Positions 14,060 to 21,043 are shown, counted from the first letter of the stretch. The stretch: DNA of 22,281 nt from an uncultured Bacteroides sp. (GCA_900546925.1 UREV01000030.1:1-22281), one strand, 5' to 3'. The notes: generated by a model not told the origin, from the sequence alone. Made by a program: numbers and translations.

Positions 14060-14417
14060 GGAGAAGGCTCCGAGTCTCGACACCGCTTTTCCTTTAACCG
14101 AGCGAAGCGAGTCATAGATGGCCGGATGTTTGGCGTTCCGCTGGAGCCTGCGGAGGCGGAATGACAATCTTCCGGTTCCGCTCTGCCCATTGGGAAAGTC
14201 TGTGGACGTTGACGCGCCAGCGGCAATGGCCACTGTCTTTCCGGGCGTTTGTTCAGCTGCGGCAGCAGCTGTGGACTCGTCGGTAGCGGCTCCGCCGACA
14301 TTGATGAGTCCTATGAACTCCTGGCAGCCTTGAAAAGACGCTTTCAGCGGCTTATGAAGGCTGACAGACCGCTTTCTTTACCTCCGCACTGCACAAATGC
14401 TCTCGCCCGCCCCGTAA

Positions 14418-14675
14418 GAAGATGGACGTGGACGGCTTTGGACTGATGATGATACCGCACGTCTTATTGAATTAGCTGCCACACTCGAAACGCCTGACAA
14501 AGAAACTATCGGCTTGATGATGGAACGACACCCTAACTTCATCTATCGAAAAGCCAAACTCAATGGGATTCAACTGATGTCCAAACCATCGGCCACTATT
14601 ACTCCGAGCCCCATTTTTCGCCGCCTTCAAAGCTTCTTCACAGTTAGAATGAAGGAAGACAGCGGCGGTATCTGA
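14418..14675 (+). pseudogene. Unrecognised coding fragment, probably 5'-truncated
   Basis: An 86-codon frame runs from just after a TAA at 14415-14417 to TGA 14673-14675. It reads W-T-D-D-D-T-A-R-L-I-E-L-A-A-T-L-E then TPDKETIGLMMERHPNF, with a C-terminus rich in S, F and R. The composition is protein-like, but the first ATG is at 14517, so either a 52-residue protein starts there or this is the tail of a longer lost gene. The upstream frame 14249-14446 also looks partly coding, consistent with decay by frameshift. I do not recognise the family. Confidence 0.3.
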
Positions 14676-14773
14676 TTTGCCTTCTTTTTTTTGTAGGGAG
14701 GGGCTGGAGTGGAGCGAAGCGAAGTGGAGTCCCCCTGGAGGGTATTTCTTCCTCCGTCCTCACATCAACACAT

Positions 14774-14841
14774 AAAAAGAGTGACCAAAGTCAACTTGAC
14801 TTTTGGTCACCCTCTTTCTGTACCCCCGATGGAATCGAACC
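14774..14841 (-). other. tRNA 3'-end fragment followed by its terminator
   Basis: On the minus strand, GGTTCGATTCCATCGGGGGTAC (complement of 14820-14841) has the T-loop TTCGATT and an acceptor-like 3' strand of a tRNA. It is followed at once by a long stem-loop (14776-14817: AAAGAG, GACCAAA and TCAA with their complements) and a run of five T on the minus strand. The bases 5' of the T-loop do not form the T-stem, and no D or anticodon arm is present, so only the 3' end of a tRNA gene with its terminator remains. This is the expected scar of an element integrating at a tRNA 3' end. Confidence 0.5.
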
Positions 14842-14958
14842 TCTAAAGGAGGGGAGAAAGCAATAGGACAAAAATGAGAATAAACCGATCATTCTTTAAG
14901 TGGCGTTTAATCTCACGAATCACCATCAGAGGGCGCTGCAAGGCCGATTTCATTTCGT

Positions 14959-15003
14959 ATGGCGGGCTAAAAACATCCTTTTTTCACCTTTTTAGCCCGC
15001 CAT
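14959..15003. repeat. Perfect 15-bp inverted repeat
   Basis: ATGGCGGGCTAAAAA at 14959-14973 and its exact complement at 14989-15003 flank a 15-nt loop. The A and T runs sit next to the loop rather than outside the stem, so it is not an ordinary terminator. GAGGGCG (14929-14935) and CGCCCTC (15023-15029) could extend a wider cruciform. The surrounding 14842-15060 contains no gene that I can support. Confidence 0.75.
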
Positions 15004-15063
15004 CCACAATATAACGCCAATCGACGCCCTCGAAGAGAAGGAAGCAAGTTCATATGAATTTTC

Positions 15064-15094
15064 TTTGAATTTTCCGACTAAAATATCTATATTG
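15064..15094 (+). promoter_or_regulatory. Probable promoter at the head of the small-gene array
   Basis: TTTG at 15064-15067 and TATATTG at 15088-15094 are 20 bp apart, one base short of the perfect TAnnTTTG. ATG 15135 follows 40 bp later. The segment from TTTGAATTT to TATCTATA closely resembles that at 19988-20015 before another gene of the array. Confidence 0.5.
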
Positions 15095-15134
15095 ACCTGA
15101 AAAAGGAATAAAACGATTGTAAACTAGAGCCAAT

Positions 15135-15638
15135 ATGTTAACCATTAACCTGAAGGAAGCAAATATCAATCTATTGCAACAAATCTTTTACTCTGAAGAA
15201 TCGAGAGATGGTTTCAAAGCCGACTGGGAACTGAATCGGCTAGTTGATAAGTATTCGATAACCAAAGAAATGGTCTGGAAATATGCAGATGGTTCGGAAC
15301 ATGTTAGAGGCGATATGTTGGCTTCTCTGGTCCTTAGCTTTACGAGTTCCAGAGTTGAATCCTTTACAGAAGATTTCGAAGATGAAGTAACTCACAAAAT
15401 GGTTCCGGTTGAACGTTATCATTATTTAGACGAAACCATTTTTCAATCTGAGTCCGGCGAATATGAGCAGGCAAAAAAAGCATTTGAGGAAGCCATCCCT
15501 TTGGCAAGTGACAGTAAATTAATTGGCTGGCATCATGCTTTTATTGCTAGCGATGTTGATGAAACCATTATGGCTGAGCTAAAGAAGAGAGGCTATTCTA
15601 AAAATCAGGTCAAGTATCCAAGAATAAAGGTTAACTGA
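15135..15638 (+). CDS. Hypothetical acidic protein, paralogue of the protein at 18359-19273
   Basis: This 167-residue soluble protein has no signal peptide or membrane segment. Residues about 57-155 align with residues about 34-130 of the protein at 18359-19273. Shared features are a GDM/GDL plus hydrophobic helix, then EDFEDE-TH (79-84 here, 58-63 there), a VER/IER aromatic segment, HLD/YLD, an EPGE/ESGE turn, and a C-terminal LKKRG/LARRG. The role is unknown. The paralogue continues into a Sel1-like segment that this one lacks. It heads the plus-strand array with its own promoter-like sequence. Confidence 0.7.
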   Translation: MLTINLKEANINLLQQIFYSEESRDGFKADWELNRLVDKYSITKEMVWKYADGSEHVRGDMLASLVLSFTSSRVESFTEDFEDEVTHKMVPVERYHYLDETIFQSESGEYEQAKKAFEEAIPLASDSKLIGWHHAFIASDVDETIMAELKKRGYSKNQVKYPRIKVN

Positions 15639-15650
15639 CGAGAAGCCTAA

Positions 15651-15896
15651 AACCATTTATTTTCGTCTGCCACAATTAAAGAGGATGCTTTCTACGAATG
15701 TGAATCCTTAAATGAAATAATTATACTAGACTCTGTAGTAGACCTTAGTGGATGGGATTTCATTAAAAAATCTCGAGGGGCAACATCTATAACAAAGATT
15801 GTAGTACCATATAAAAAAGCCGCTTTTTATAAGAAACAACTTTCCAGGAAATTCCATAAGCTTGTGGTTGAACAAGAATCTACTGATAATAAATAA
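15651..15896 (+). pseudogene. 5'-truncated BspA-type leucine-rich-repeat (LRR_5) gene fragment
   Basis: An open frame of 81 codons without ATG follows the stop of the previous gene. It begins F-S-S-A-T-I-K-E-D-A-F-Y-E-C-E-S-L-N-E-I, which matches the LRR_5/BspA unit (I-x-x-x-A-F-x-x-C-x-S-L-x-x-I-x-I). It ends with ITKIVVPYKKAAFYKKQL, like the last capping repeat of such proteins. BspA-type proteins are usually hundreds of residues long and exported. Only the final repeat or so remains, so this is a remnant joined to the array by recombination. Confidence 0.6.
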
Positions 15897-15911
15897 GCAC
15901 TTGATCCTCTA

Positions 15912-17441
15912 ATGAAAAACCTTTCAAAATCCCGTTACACCCTCTTCCGGCAGTGCCCAAAGGCGCTGTGGCTGAGGATATATAAGCCCGAAGTAGCCGC
16001 TGAAGACAGGGCTCTGGAAGCCCGTTTCGCCGAAGGTAATGTCATCGGTGATCTTGCCATGGGCTACCTTGGCCCATATGAGGAAGTAACCGTCCATACT
16101 CCTGAAGGTGGCCTGGATCTGTCAGAGATGTGCCGTAAGACCCAGGACTGCATGGCCCGCGGTGTGGAGAATATCGCCGAGGCCTCTTTCTCCTGGGACG
16201 GCAACTACTGCGCAGTGGATATCCTCCACAAGACGCCCGGCGGCTGGGCTATCTATGAGGTAAAGAGTTCGTCCGGAACGGTTGATATGCCGGAAGATGA
16301 TCAAGATTACGTCAAATACGCCCGCGACATCGCCTACCAGAAATACGTTCTGGAACAGTGCGGGGTTAAGGTTACCGGCACATATCTGGTCCGAATCGAC
16401 AAGGACTACGTCCGAGGCGACGAGCTGGACATCAAGGGTTTGTTCTATACGGCCGATCTTTCTGAGCTTGTTCAGCAGGAGTATCAGGTCGTGCCTCAGA
16501 TGATAGCCGCGGCAAAGAAAGCGTTAGCTGGTCCGGAACCGAACATCGACCTGGGACTGCAATGCCATGACCCGTACAACTGTGCGTTCTGGGACTACTG
16601 CTCCCGCCATCTGCCCAAACCTTCAGTGTTCAACGTTTATGGCGGGAAAGGCCGCGGCGGTTTCACTTTCAGCAAAAAACTGGAGCACTACCATAACGGC
16701 CTTGTCACCTTCGATGACATCCGGAACGAAGACCTTGGTCCCATCCAGAATATGCAGATTGAATGCACGCTGGAGGGCAAGGACCATATCAACCCGGAAG
16801 GCATCAAGGCATTCCTTGACAAGTTGACCTATCCGCTTTACTTCCTTGACTTCGAGACGCAGCAGGATGCCGTGCCGCAGTACCCTGGAACCCAGCCTTA
16901 CCAGCAGATTCCCTTCCAGTATTCCCTGCACATCATCGAATACGAGGGCGGCCCGCTGCTTCACAAGGAGTTCCTCGGAATTAGTGGACAAGATCCGCGC
17001 AGAGACATAGCCGAAGCCCTTTGCCGCGATATCCCCAAGGATGTCTGCACATTAGCTTACAACAAGTCCTTCGAATGCGGTCGTTTGCGCGAACTGGCCA
17101 ATACTTTTCCTGATTTGTCGGACCACCTCCGCAACATTGCCAACAACATCCAGGATCTTATCGACCCGTTCCGTGCCGGCGATTACTACGTCCCGGCTAT
17201 GGGCGGTTCATTCAGCATCAAGAGCGTCCTTCCGGCACTCTTCCCGAATGACCCGCAGCTGGACTACCATGCCCTCAGCGGCCTTTGCCAGAACGGCGGT
17301 GACGCTATGAACCTCTTCCCGTCCATTGCCAAGATGGCTTCGGCCGAAGCCACCGCCGCCCGCGAAGCCCTGCTCCGCTACTGCGAACTGGACACCCTTG
17401 CCATGGTGAAGGTGTGGGAGAAATTGAAAGAAACCCTTTAA
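15912..17441 (+). CDS. DUF2779 protein: Cas4/RecB-like nuclease fused to a DEDD-like exonuclease domain
   Basis: The 509-residue protein combines two nuclease-like modules. The N-terminal RecB/Cas4-like part has Cys15 (RQCPKALWL), an Asp in YCAVDILHK, and the catalytic YEVKSSSG near residue 116. A Cys cluster, CHDPYNCAFWDYC near residue 218, together with Cys15 could bind a 4Fe-4S cluster. The C-terminal DUF2779 part has YFLDFET near residue 313, YNKSFECGRL near 380 and YCELDTLAMV near 495, the order of acidic motifs expected of an RNase H-fold 3'-5' exonuclease. The biological role is unknown and a DNA repair or defence role is inferred. Two AddB/Cas4-type features in one polypeptide favour DNA as substrate. 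The last codons recur 2.1 kb downstream (19493-19515). Confidence 0.85.
   Translation: MKNLSKSRYTLFRQCPKALWLRIYKPEVAAEDRALEARFAEGNVIGDLAMGYLGPYEEVTVHTPEGGLDLSEMCRKTQDCMARGVENIAEASFSWDGNYCAVDILHKTPGGWAIYEVKSSSGTVDMPEDDQDYVKYARDIAYQKYVLEQCGVKVTGTYLVRIDKDYVRGDELDIKGLFYTADLSELVQQEYQVVPQMIAAAKKALAGPEPNIDLGLQCHDPYNCAFWDYCSRHLPKPSVFNVYGGKGRGGFTFSKKLEHYHNGLVTFDDIRNEDLGPIQNMQIECTLEGKDHINPEGIKAFLDKLTYPLYFLDFETQQDAVPQYPGTQPYQQIPFQYSLHIIEYEGGPLLHKEFLGISGQDPRRDIAEALCRDIPKDVCTLAYNKSFECGRLRELANTFPDLSDHLRNIANNIQDLIDPFRAGDYYVPAMGGSFSIKSVLPALFPNDPQLDYHALSGLCQNGGDAMNLFPSIAKMASAEATAAREALLRYCELDTLAMVKVWEKLKETL
17403..17425 (+). repeat. 23-bp perfect repeat, copy 1 (inside the DUF2779 gene end)
   Basis: The 23 bases beginning ATGGTGAAGGTG and encoding M-V-K-V-W-E-K near the C-terminus of the DUF2779 protein are identical to 19493-19515, where they end the broken DUF262 frame. 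Confidence 0.9.
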
Positions 17442-17453
17442 ACCAATTATATC

Positions 17454-17861
17454 ATGAAAGAATCCAATTATTACAACAGCATTGTCAAAGATGCTTGTGC
17501 TCAGGCCCTTGAGGCATCTATCGAGGCCCTTAAGAATTCTACGACGGGGAGATATATTGCTATCCCTGACTGGGAAGACGAAGTCTCTGCAACGGCTGGG
17601 AACGACATTCCTATTTCCATATGGGCCGTTGGACTGAATGAACAGGATCATCTTTGCATCAAGGCATTTGTCTACAATGTGGGTTATGGCTATTCCGAAG
17701 ATGATTTCCCGGAGGGTTGGGTGGACATCAATGATCCCGATGCATATTTCTCTGAGATGAGTTATCCTGACCTGTACCGTTTTATCGTGGATAATCTCGA
17801 TAAAGCCACAAGTCAGGAGGAGGCCGATAAAGTGGAGTGGGAAGAAGATGAAGAAGATTAA
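17454..17861 (+). CDS. Hypothetical acidic protein
   Basis: This 135-residue soluble protein starts 12 bp after the DUF2779 gene. The N-terminal half is helical with small residues (ACAQALEASIEAL). The middle has a beta-like IPISIWAVGLNE and KAFVYNVGYGY, and the C-terminus is strongly acidic (EWEEDEED). I do not recognise the family. Small acidic proteins like this are common among immunity proteins and in Bacteroidota accessory arrays, but no partner toxin is visible. The following small ORF begins inside its 3' end. Confidence 0.65.
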   Translation: MKESNYYNSIVKDACAQALEASIEALKNSTTGRYIAIPDWEDEVSATAGNDIPISIWAVGLNEQDHLCIKAFVYNVGYGYSEDDFPEGWVDINDPDAYFSEMSYPDLYRFIVDNLDKATSQEEADKVEWEEDEED

Positions 17862-17979
17862 GTTCACCTTCACACATGGTTCTTCGGAGTTCCAGGGCGA
17901 ATGGATCCAGTACGGCAGCCAGCAGTTCCTGGACTGGGATGCAGTCGAAGAGTATTTGAATCGATGCAACTCTAATTGA
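17848..17979 (+). CDS. Small hypothetical ORF (43 aa)
   Basis: ATG 17848 lies in the last codons of the previous gene (14-bp overlap). The frame ends at TGA 17977-17979, 12 bp before the next start. The product MKKIKFTFTHGSSEFQGEWI... has an alternating beta-like start and an acidic/aromatic end (DWDAVEEYLNRC). No known motif is present. It fits the tight spacing of the array, but short length limits certainty. Confidence 0.5.
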   Translation: MKKIKFTFTHGSSEFQGEWIQYGSQQFLDWDAVEEYLNRCNSN

Positions 17980-17991
17980 AATTAAATTTAT

Positions 17992-18342
17992 ATGAAACTA
18001 AGACTTACCAAAAACCTCAATGTCATCCATCAAGATGAGATCCATTTCAAATCCGATGACGAATTCACTGACTTTTGTGTTGCACCTTATGCTATGGTAA
18101 AGGAGTCTCCCAAAGGTACTCTTTATTATGGGGGAGAATATAGCCAGGCATATCTTAATGCAATAAAAGAGGGTAAGTACTTCGTGATAGAGGATAAGAA
18201 CTCCACGGTTTACAAACGCAAATGCGTTACGAAACGAGTGCCGGTCTTGGTTGAAGGCCTCCCAACAAGTCGCCTCCCTGAACGTGCTGTTCAGTTGAAT
18301 GTACAGAATCTGCGTCCATATTATGAAGAGTTTATTGACTAA
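17992..18342 (+). CDS. Hypothetical protein (116 aa)
   Basis: A soluble, slightly basic protein with no signal peptide or clear motif. Features are an acidic patch (KSDDEFTDFCVAPY), a tyrosine/glycine-rich turn (LYYGGEYSQAYL) and a basic segment (YKRKCVTKRVPVL). The family is not recognised. It lies 12 bp after the 43-residue ORF and 16 bp before the Sel1-like paralogue, so probably belongs to the same transcript. Confidence 0.6.
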   Translation: MKLRLTKNLNVIHQDEIHFKSDDEFTDFCVAPYAMVKESPKGTLYYGGEYSQAYLNAIKEGKYFVIEDKNSTVYKRKCVTKRVPVLVEGLPTSRLPERAVQLNVQNLRPYYEEFID

Positions 18343-18358
18343 AATATACCCCAATAAG

Positions 18359-19273
18359 ATGAAAGAAACACTCAAAGGTATCCTCTGCGCAGACTATCCT
18401 GATCTGGCGCTAAAAAAGAGCGGCCTCACCAAAACCGACATCAAACCGCTTGCAGATCAAGGCGATCTCGACGCTATGCTGGTACTACTGTTTGGCCTAT
18501 CCTGCAACGCAGTTGGTGAAATCTGGAATGAAGACTTCGAAGACGAAGACACACATGAGATTATTTCAATTGAGCGTTGGGAGCACTTGGACACCCCTTT
18601 TTTTGTAGCGGAGCCCGGAGAGGTTGAGACTTTGAACAAAACTCTCTCATCTCTCATTCCGTCGCAGACAACTGAAACGCTTGAGCAGTGGGTATTCCTG
18701 TTTGACCGTAATGCCTTGTATCCAACGATCCACGAAGAACTGGCCCGAAGAGGAAATGTCGAAGGCTTGGTTCGCATCGGTGCTATTAATGGTGAAGGAT
18801 TTGAAAGTGCTGGTTACAAAAAAGACAAGGAGAAAGCCCGCGAGTATTTTGACAAGGCACTTGCAGCAGGTTGGGAGAAATCGGAATACGACTGGAATAT
18901 CGAGATGCTGGATTACACACCTCTCGAGCATCCCCAGGAATTGGCCGATGACTTTGATCCGCGCAATGTGATAATCATTATCTCCGGCCACCCTATCTAT
19001 CTGGACCAGATCGAATATATGGTCGAGGATTTGACCAAGGCACACGGAACGCCGGGTAACGAATGCGGCCTTTACGTCCCGCTTGAGTTCGTATTCGAGA
19101 CCTTGGGATTCAAATGCGTTCATAATACCGGCAACTTGATGCGCTTCTCCCGCCACAGCGAGCCAGTGCTGACACTCGAGATCGAATGCAACCCCCAAGT
19201 CGATGAAGCCCTCGTAGAAGCCTTCCGGAAAGCATATCCATTATTGACGGTTGAATTAGTTGACAATGATTAA
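18359..19273 (+). CDS. Sel1-like repeat protein, paralogue of the protein at 15135-15638
   Basis: The 304-residue soluble protein has three parts. Residues about 30-135 are homologous to most of the protein at 15135-15638 (shared EDFEDE-TH, IER, LARRG). Residues about 135-175 form a Sel1-like helix pair (LVRIGAINGEGF, then DKEKAREYFDKALAAGW). Residues about 200-304 form an alpha/beta domain (NVIIIISGHPIYLDQIEYMV...CGLYVPLEFVFETLGF) that I do not recognise. Start 18359 is preferred over an upstream in-frame non-ATG codon at 18299 that would overlap the preceding gene. Its last 8 bp overlap the next ORF (ATGATTAA). Confidence 0.7.
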   Translation: MKETLKGILCADYPDLALKKSGLTKTDIKPLADQGDLDAMLVLLFGLSCNAVGEIWNEDFEDEDTHEIISIERWEHLDTPFFVAEPGEVETLNKTLSSLIPSQTTETLEQWVFLFDRNALYPTIHEELARRGNVEGLVRIGAINGEGFESAGYKKDKEKAREYFDKALAAGWEKSEYDWNIEMLDYTPLEHPQELADDFDPRNVIIIISGHPIYLDQIEYMVEDLTKAHGTPGNECGLYVPLEFVFETLGFKCVHNTGNLMRFSRHSEPVLTLEIECNPQVDEALVEAFRKAYPLLTVELVDND

Positions 19274-19499
19274 TAATTCTTTATTTATAATTAACAAAAC
19301 ATCCAAACAAAATTCTGAGCCGCTTTCCAAAGCGCTAAATCACCTTGCAGCAAGGAGATATGTTTTACCGTCTTTCCAGCGTGACTTCGTTTGGAAAATG
19401 GAGCATATTGAAAATTTATTCAATTCTATCCGACTTGGTTATCCATTCGGTGATTTACTATTCTGGCGTATCAATCTTGCTCAAGACAAATTATGGTGA
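19266..19499 (+). pseudogene. Truncated DUF262 (GmrS/ParB-like nuclease) gene
   Basis: The 77-residue ORF contains the N-terminal hallmark of DUF262 proteins: an alpha region, then YVLPSFQRDFVWKMEHIENL and NSIRLGYPFGDLLFW. DUF262 proteins such as the GmrSD modification-dependent restriction nucleases are normally several hundred residues long. Here the frame stops at TGA 19497-19499, exactly where the sequence becomes identical to the end of the DUF2779 gene for 23 bp. The gene was therefore cut by recombination and its catalytic part is lost. The short product is unlikely to be an active nuclease. The ATG lies inside the 3' end of the preceding gene. Confidence 0.8.
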
Positions 19500-19515
19500 A
19501 GGTGTGGGAGAAATT
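19493..19515 (+). repeat. 23-bp perfect repeat, copy 2 (recombination junction)
   Basis: Identical to 17403-17425. Read in the DUF2779 frame it continues as M-V-K-V-W-E-K-L-C-K-E-N and stops at 19550-19552, like the C-terminus of a second, otherwise missing DUF2779-type gene. It marks the break point of the DUF262 gene. Confidence 0.85.
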
Positions 19516-19532
19516 ATGTAAGGAGAATACCG

Positions 19533-19781
19533 ATGGAAAACTATATCATTAACGGCCAGGCATACACCAACGATGAAATAATTGGCATTATGCGAGAGCA
19601 AATCGCCCGGATGCCGAAGTATTCCCGGTTTGCGGATGCGTCTATCGAATTCTGCAGCGCAAATAAAGCCGAAGATTATTTCTTCTATGTTTCCAGCGAC
19701 GATGGAAATGACATGATGGTGAAGGTAAGCCAGGACGGGAACATCTATTGGGACTGGACCGGGCTGGTAGTGGATGATTAA
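19533..19781 (+). CDS. Hypothetical small protein (82 aa)
   Basis: A small soluble acidic protein. The N-terminal YIINGQAYTNDEIIGIMREQI is followed by a beta-rich DYFFYVSSDDGNDMMVKVSQDG and a DWTGLVVDD end. The family is not recognised. A good Shine-Dalgarno sequence (AAGGAG, 19520-19525) lies 7 bp before the ATG, unusual for this window, and supports the start. The next small ORF overlaps its stop by 8 bp. Confidence 0.6.
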   Translation: MENYIINGQAYTNDEIIGIMREQIARMPKYSRFADASIEFCSANKAEDYFFYVSSDDGNDMMVKVSQDGNIYWDWTGLVVDD

Positions 19782-19923
19782 ACAATCAAAAGTGCGAGTA
19801 TTGAATAATGACGAGCTGCCAAATATGGTAAAAAGAAGTTCAAGAACAATAAGTAACTGGAAAACTGCAATTGGGGCGGCGAAGAAATTAATACTAGGGT
19901 CGTTGGATGAAAAAGATTCATAG
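19774..19923 (+). CDS. Small basic ORF (49 aa)
   Basis: This ORF starts in an ATGATTAA overlap with the previous gene and stops at TAG 19921-19923, about 30 bp before a terminator. The product is basic and short (MIKQSKVRVLNNDELPNMVK..., with RSSRTISNWKTAIGAAKKL). A helical basic centre might bind nucleic acid, but no motif is diagnostic. It closes the first transcript of the array. Confidence 0.4.
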   Translation: MIKQSKVRVLNNDELPNMVKRSSRTISNWKTAIGAAKKLILGSLDEKDS

Positions 19924-19951
19924 TCTTTTCTATCCAGCTTGTTTGTTCTGT

Positions 19952-19985
19952 TGCCTTCGCAGAAATGCGAGGGCATTTTTACTTT
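19952..19985 (+). terminator. Rho-independent terminator
   Basis: TGCCTTCGCA 19952-19961 pairs with TGCGAGGGCA 19966-19975 around a GAAA loop, with one G-U pair. TTTTT and, after AC, eight more T follow. It ends the 15.1-19.9 kb transcript. Confidence 0.8.
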
Positions 19986-19987
19986 TT

Positions 19988-20023
19988 TTTGAATTTCTCC
20001 GCAAAAGTATCTATAAGATATTG
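19988..20023 (+). promoter_or_regulatory. Promoter-like sequence for the second part of the array
   Basis: TTTG at 19988-19991 is followed after 20 bp by TATAAGATATTG (20012-20023). The stretch TTTGAATTT...TATCTATA matches that at 15064-15091 almost base for base. The -7 element is imperfect. Confidence 0.4.
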
Positions 20024-20032
20024 TAACAATTG

Positions 20033-20362
20033 ATGTTCGATATGCAAAAGAATGGGGAATTCCAGTTCGGCAGGATCTATGTCACTCCTAAATCTCCGGT
20101 AATATATGAACTAAAGGAGAGAAGTGGAGAAAGAGTAGTATTTCTGGCCAGAAACCCTTGGAACGGGAAGACATGGAGGCAGTCAGGCAAAATCGAACAC
20201 ACACAAAGAACAACTGGTATCTGTGAAAAGGCAGATCTACCTCACTCGGTACAATTATATTCGGATACCTGGCTGCTTAATCGCAGCAAAATACAACATT
20301 TGAACCCAGAATTTCAACAAGGAATAATCGACTTAATCACATTAGTTAAATATGACGGATAA
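20033..20362 (+). CDS. Hypothetical protein (109 aa)
   Basis: A soluble basic protein with a beta-rich N-terminus (FQFGRIYVTPKSPVIYEL, RVVFLARNPW) and a helical C-terminus (LNPEFQQGIIDLITLVKY). No known motif. Starts at 20033 or 20042 are both possible. It is the first gene after the terminator and promoter-like sequence and overlaps the next gene by 11 bp. Confidence 0.6.
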   Translation: MFDMQKNGEFQFGRIYVTPKSPVIYELKERSGERVVFLARNPWNGKTWRQSGKIEHTQRTTGICEKADLPHSVQLYSDTWLLNRSKIQHLNPEFQQGIIDLITLVKYDG

Positions 20363-21041
20363 TATGATTTTCTTCCATTCGTTTCAAGTCGGCGATACGG
20401 TATTCTATGTAGTAGATGGCGTATGCACCCGCTTCAAAATCCGCAAGACTCGCATCAGCAAAATAACAAAGGAGCCCTCTTCCCGCATGTATTTTGACAA
20501 ATATCATTACCGCTGCGAAGACGGCTACTGCTTCGAGTCCATAGAGTCACTTCGGCCCAGCTTTGTCTATCCTACCAGGAAGGATGCCTTGTCTTTCATC
20601 ATCGGCCGACTTCGCTCTGATCTTGAGTATGAGAAGAACTTCATCATCACGGCCAGTCAGCGGCTGGAAAGGCTCCGGGCCTCCCTGCGGGTTTACACGG
20701 CTGCTTCAGTCGGCCACGAAACCGTCCCGGCCAACCTAACTTACGCCTACTACATTGACGATGATGACGACCGCTATGTCATCCGCAGAACAACCCTCAA
20801 GCGGCTCTTCGGAAACCTCGGTCCGGAGGCCGACTTCAACGCCCTCGGCTGCCGCGACCTTGGAAACGGCGTCCGCCTGTCCTACATCTGCCGCAGCAAG
20901 GAGCAGGCCGCCTACCGCATCAGCCAGTTCCTCTGCGCTGATATTGCCCGCCAGGAAATCATCCTGGCCAACGCCAAAGATGAGTTAGGACGGACAAGCC
21001 GGTCTATTAAAATCTATGAAAACTATCTTGATTCAGAGTAG
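20352..21041 (+). CDS. Hypothetical protein (229 aa)
   Basis: A soluble protein of unrecognised family. The N-terminal part (QVGDTVFYVVDGVCTRFKIRK...YFDKYHYRCEDGYCFES) resembles a small beta-barrel. Two segments about 100 residues apart both combine a helical IIGRLRSDLEYEKNFIITA-like or ADIARQEIILANAKDEL-like stretch with R/S-rich ends (about 80-105 and 195-220), suggesting an internal duplication. An acidic DDDDDRYVIRR lies between them. It overlaps the preceding gene by 11 bp and lies 2 bp before the next, so it is translationally coupled. GC content is higher than that of the preceding gene. Confidence 0.65.
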   Translation: MTDNMIFFHSFQVGDTVFYVVDGVCTRFKIRKTRISKITKEPSSRMYFDKYHYRCEDGYCFESIESLRPSFVYPTRKDALSFIIGRLRSDLEYEKNFIITASQRLERLRASLRVYTAASVGHETVPANLTYAYYIDDDDDRYVIRRTTLKRLFGNLGPEADFNALGCRDLGNGVRLSYICRSKEQAAYRISQFLCADIARQEIILANAKDELGRTSRSIKIYENYLDSE

Positions 21042-21043
21042 CT

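Noticed and set aside
13951..14301. A 116-codon minus-strand ORF and several plus-strand ORFs of 60-77 codons in the same interval
   Set aside because: They overlap each other in different frames, are rich in P, S, R and A without motifs, and cross long palindromes. They look like products of the GC-rich composition rather than genes.
14820..14895. Possible complete tRNA on the minus strand
   Set aside because: Only the T-loop and acceptor 3' strand are present. No T-stem 5' half, anticodon arm or D-arm can be formed in the adjacent 60 bases.
14890..15035. Possible integron attC site (GGCGTT and AACGCC segments around the inverted repeat)
   Set aside because: The paired R'/R'' boxes (GTTRRRY and RYYYAAC) with unpaired bases do not fit, similar sites are not found between the other small genes, and no integrase is seen.
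19718..19726. A third short match to the ATGGTGAAGGT repeat
   Set aside because: Only about 11 bases match and they lie in a coding frame with a different continuation; chance is sufficient.
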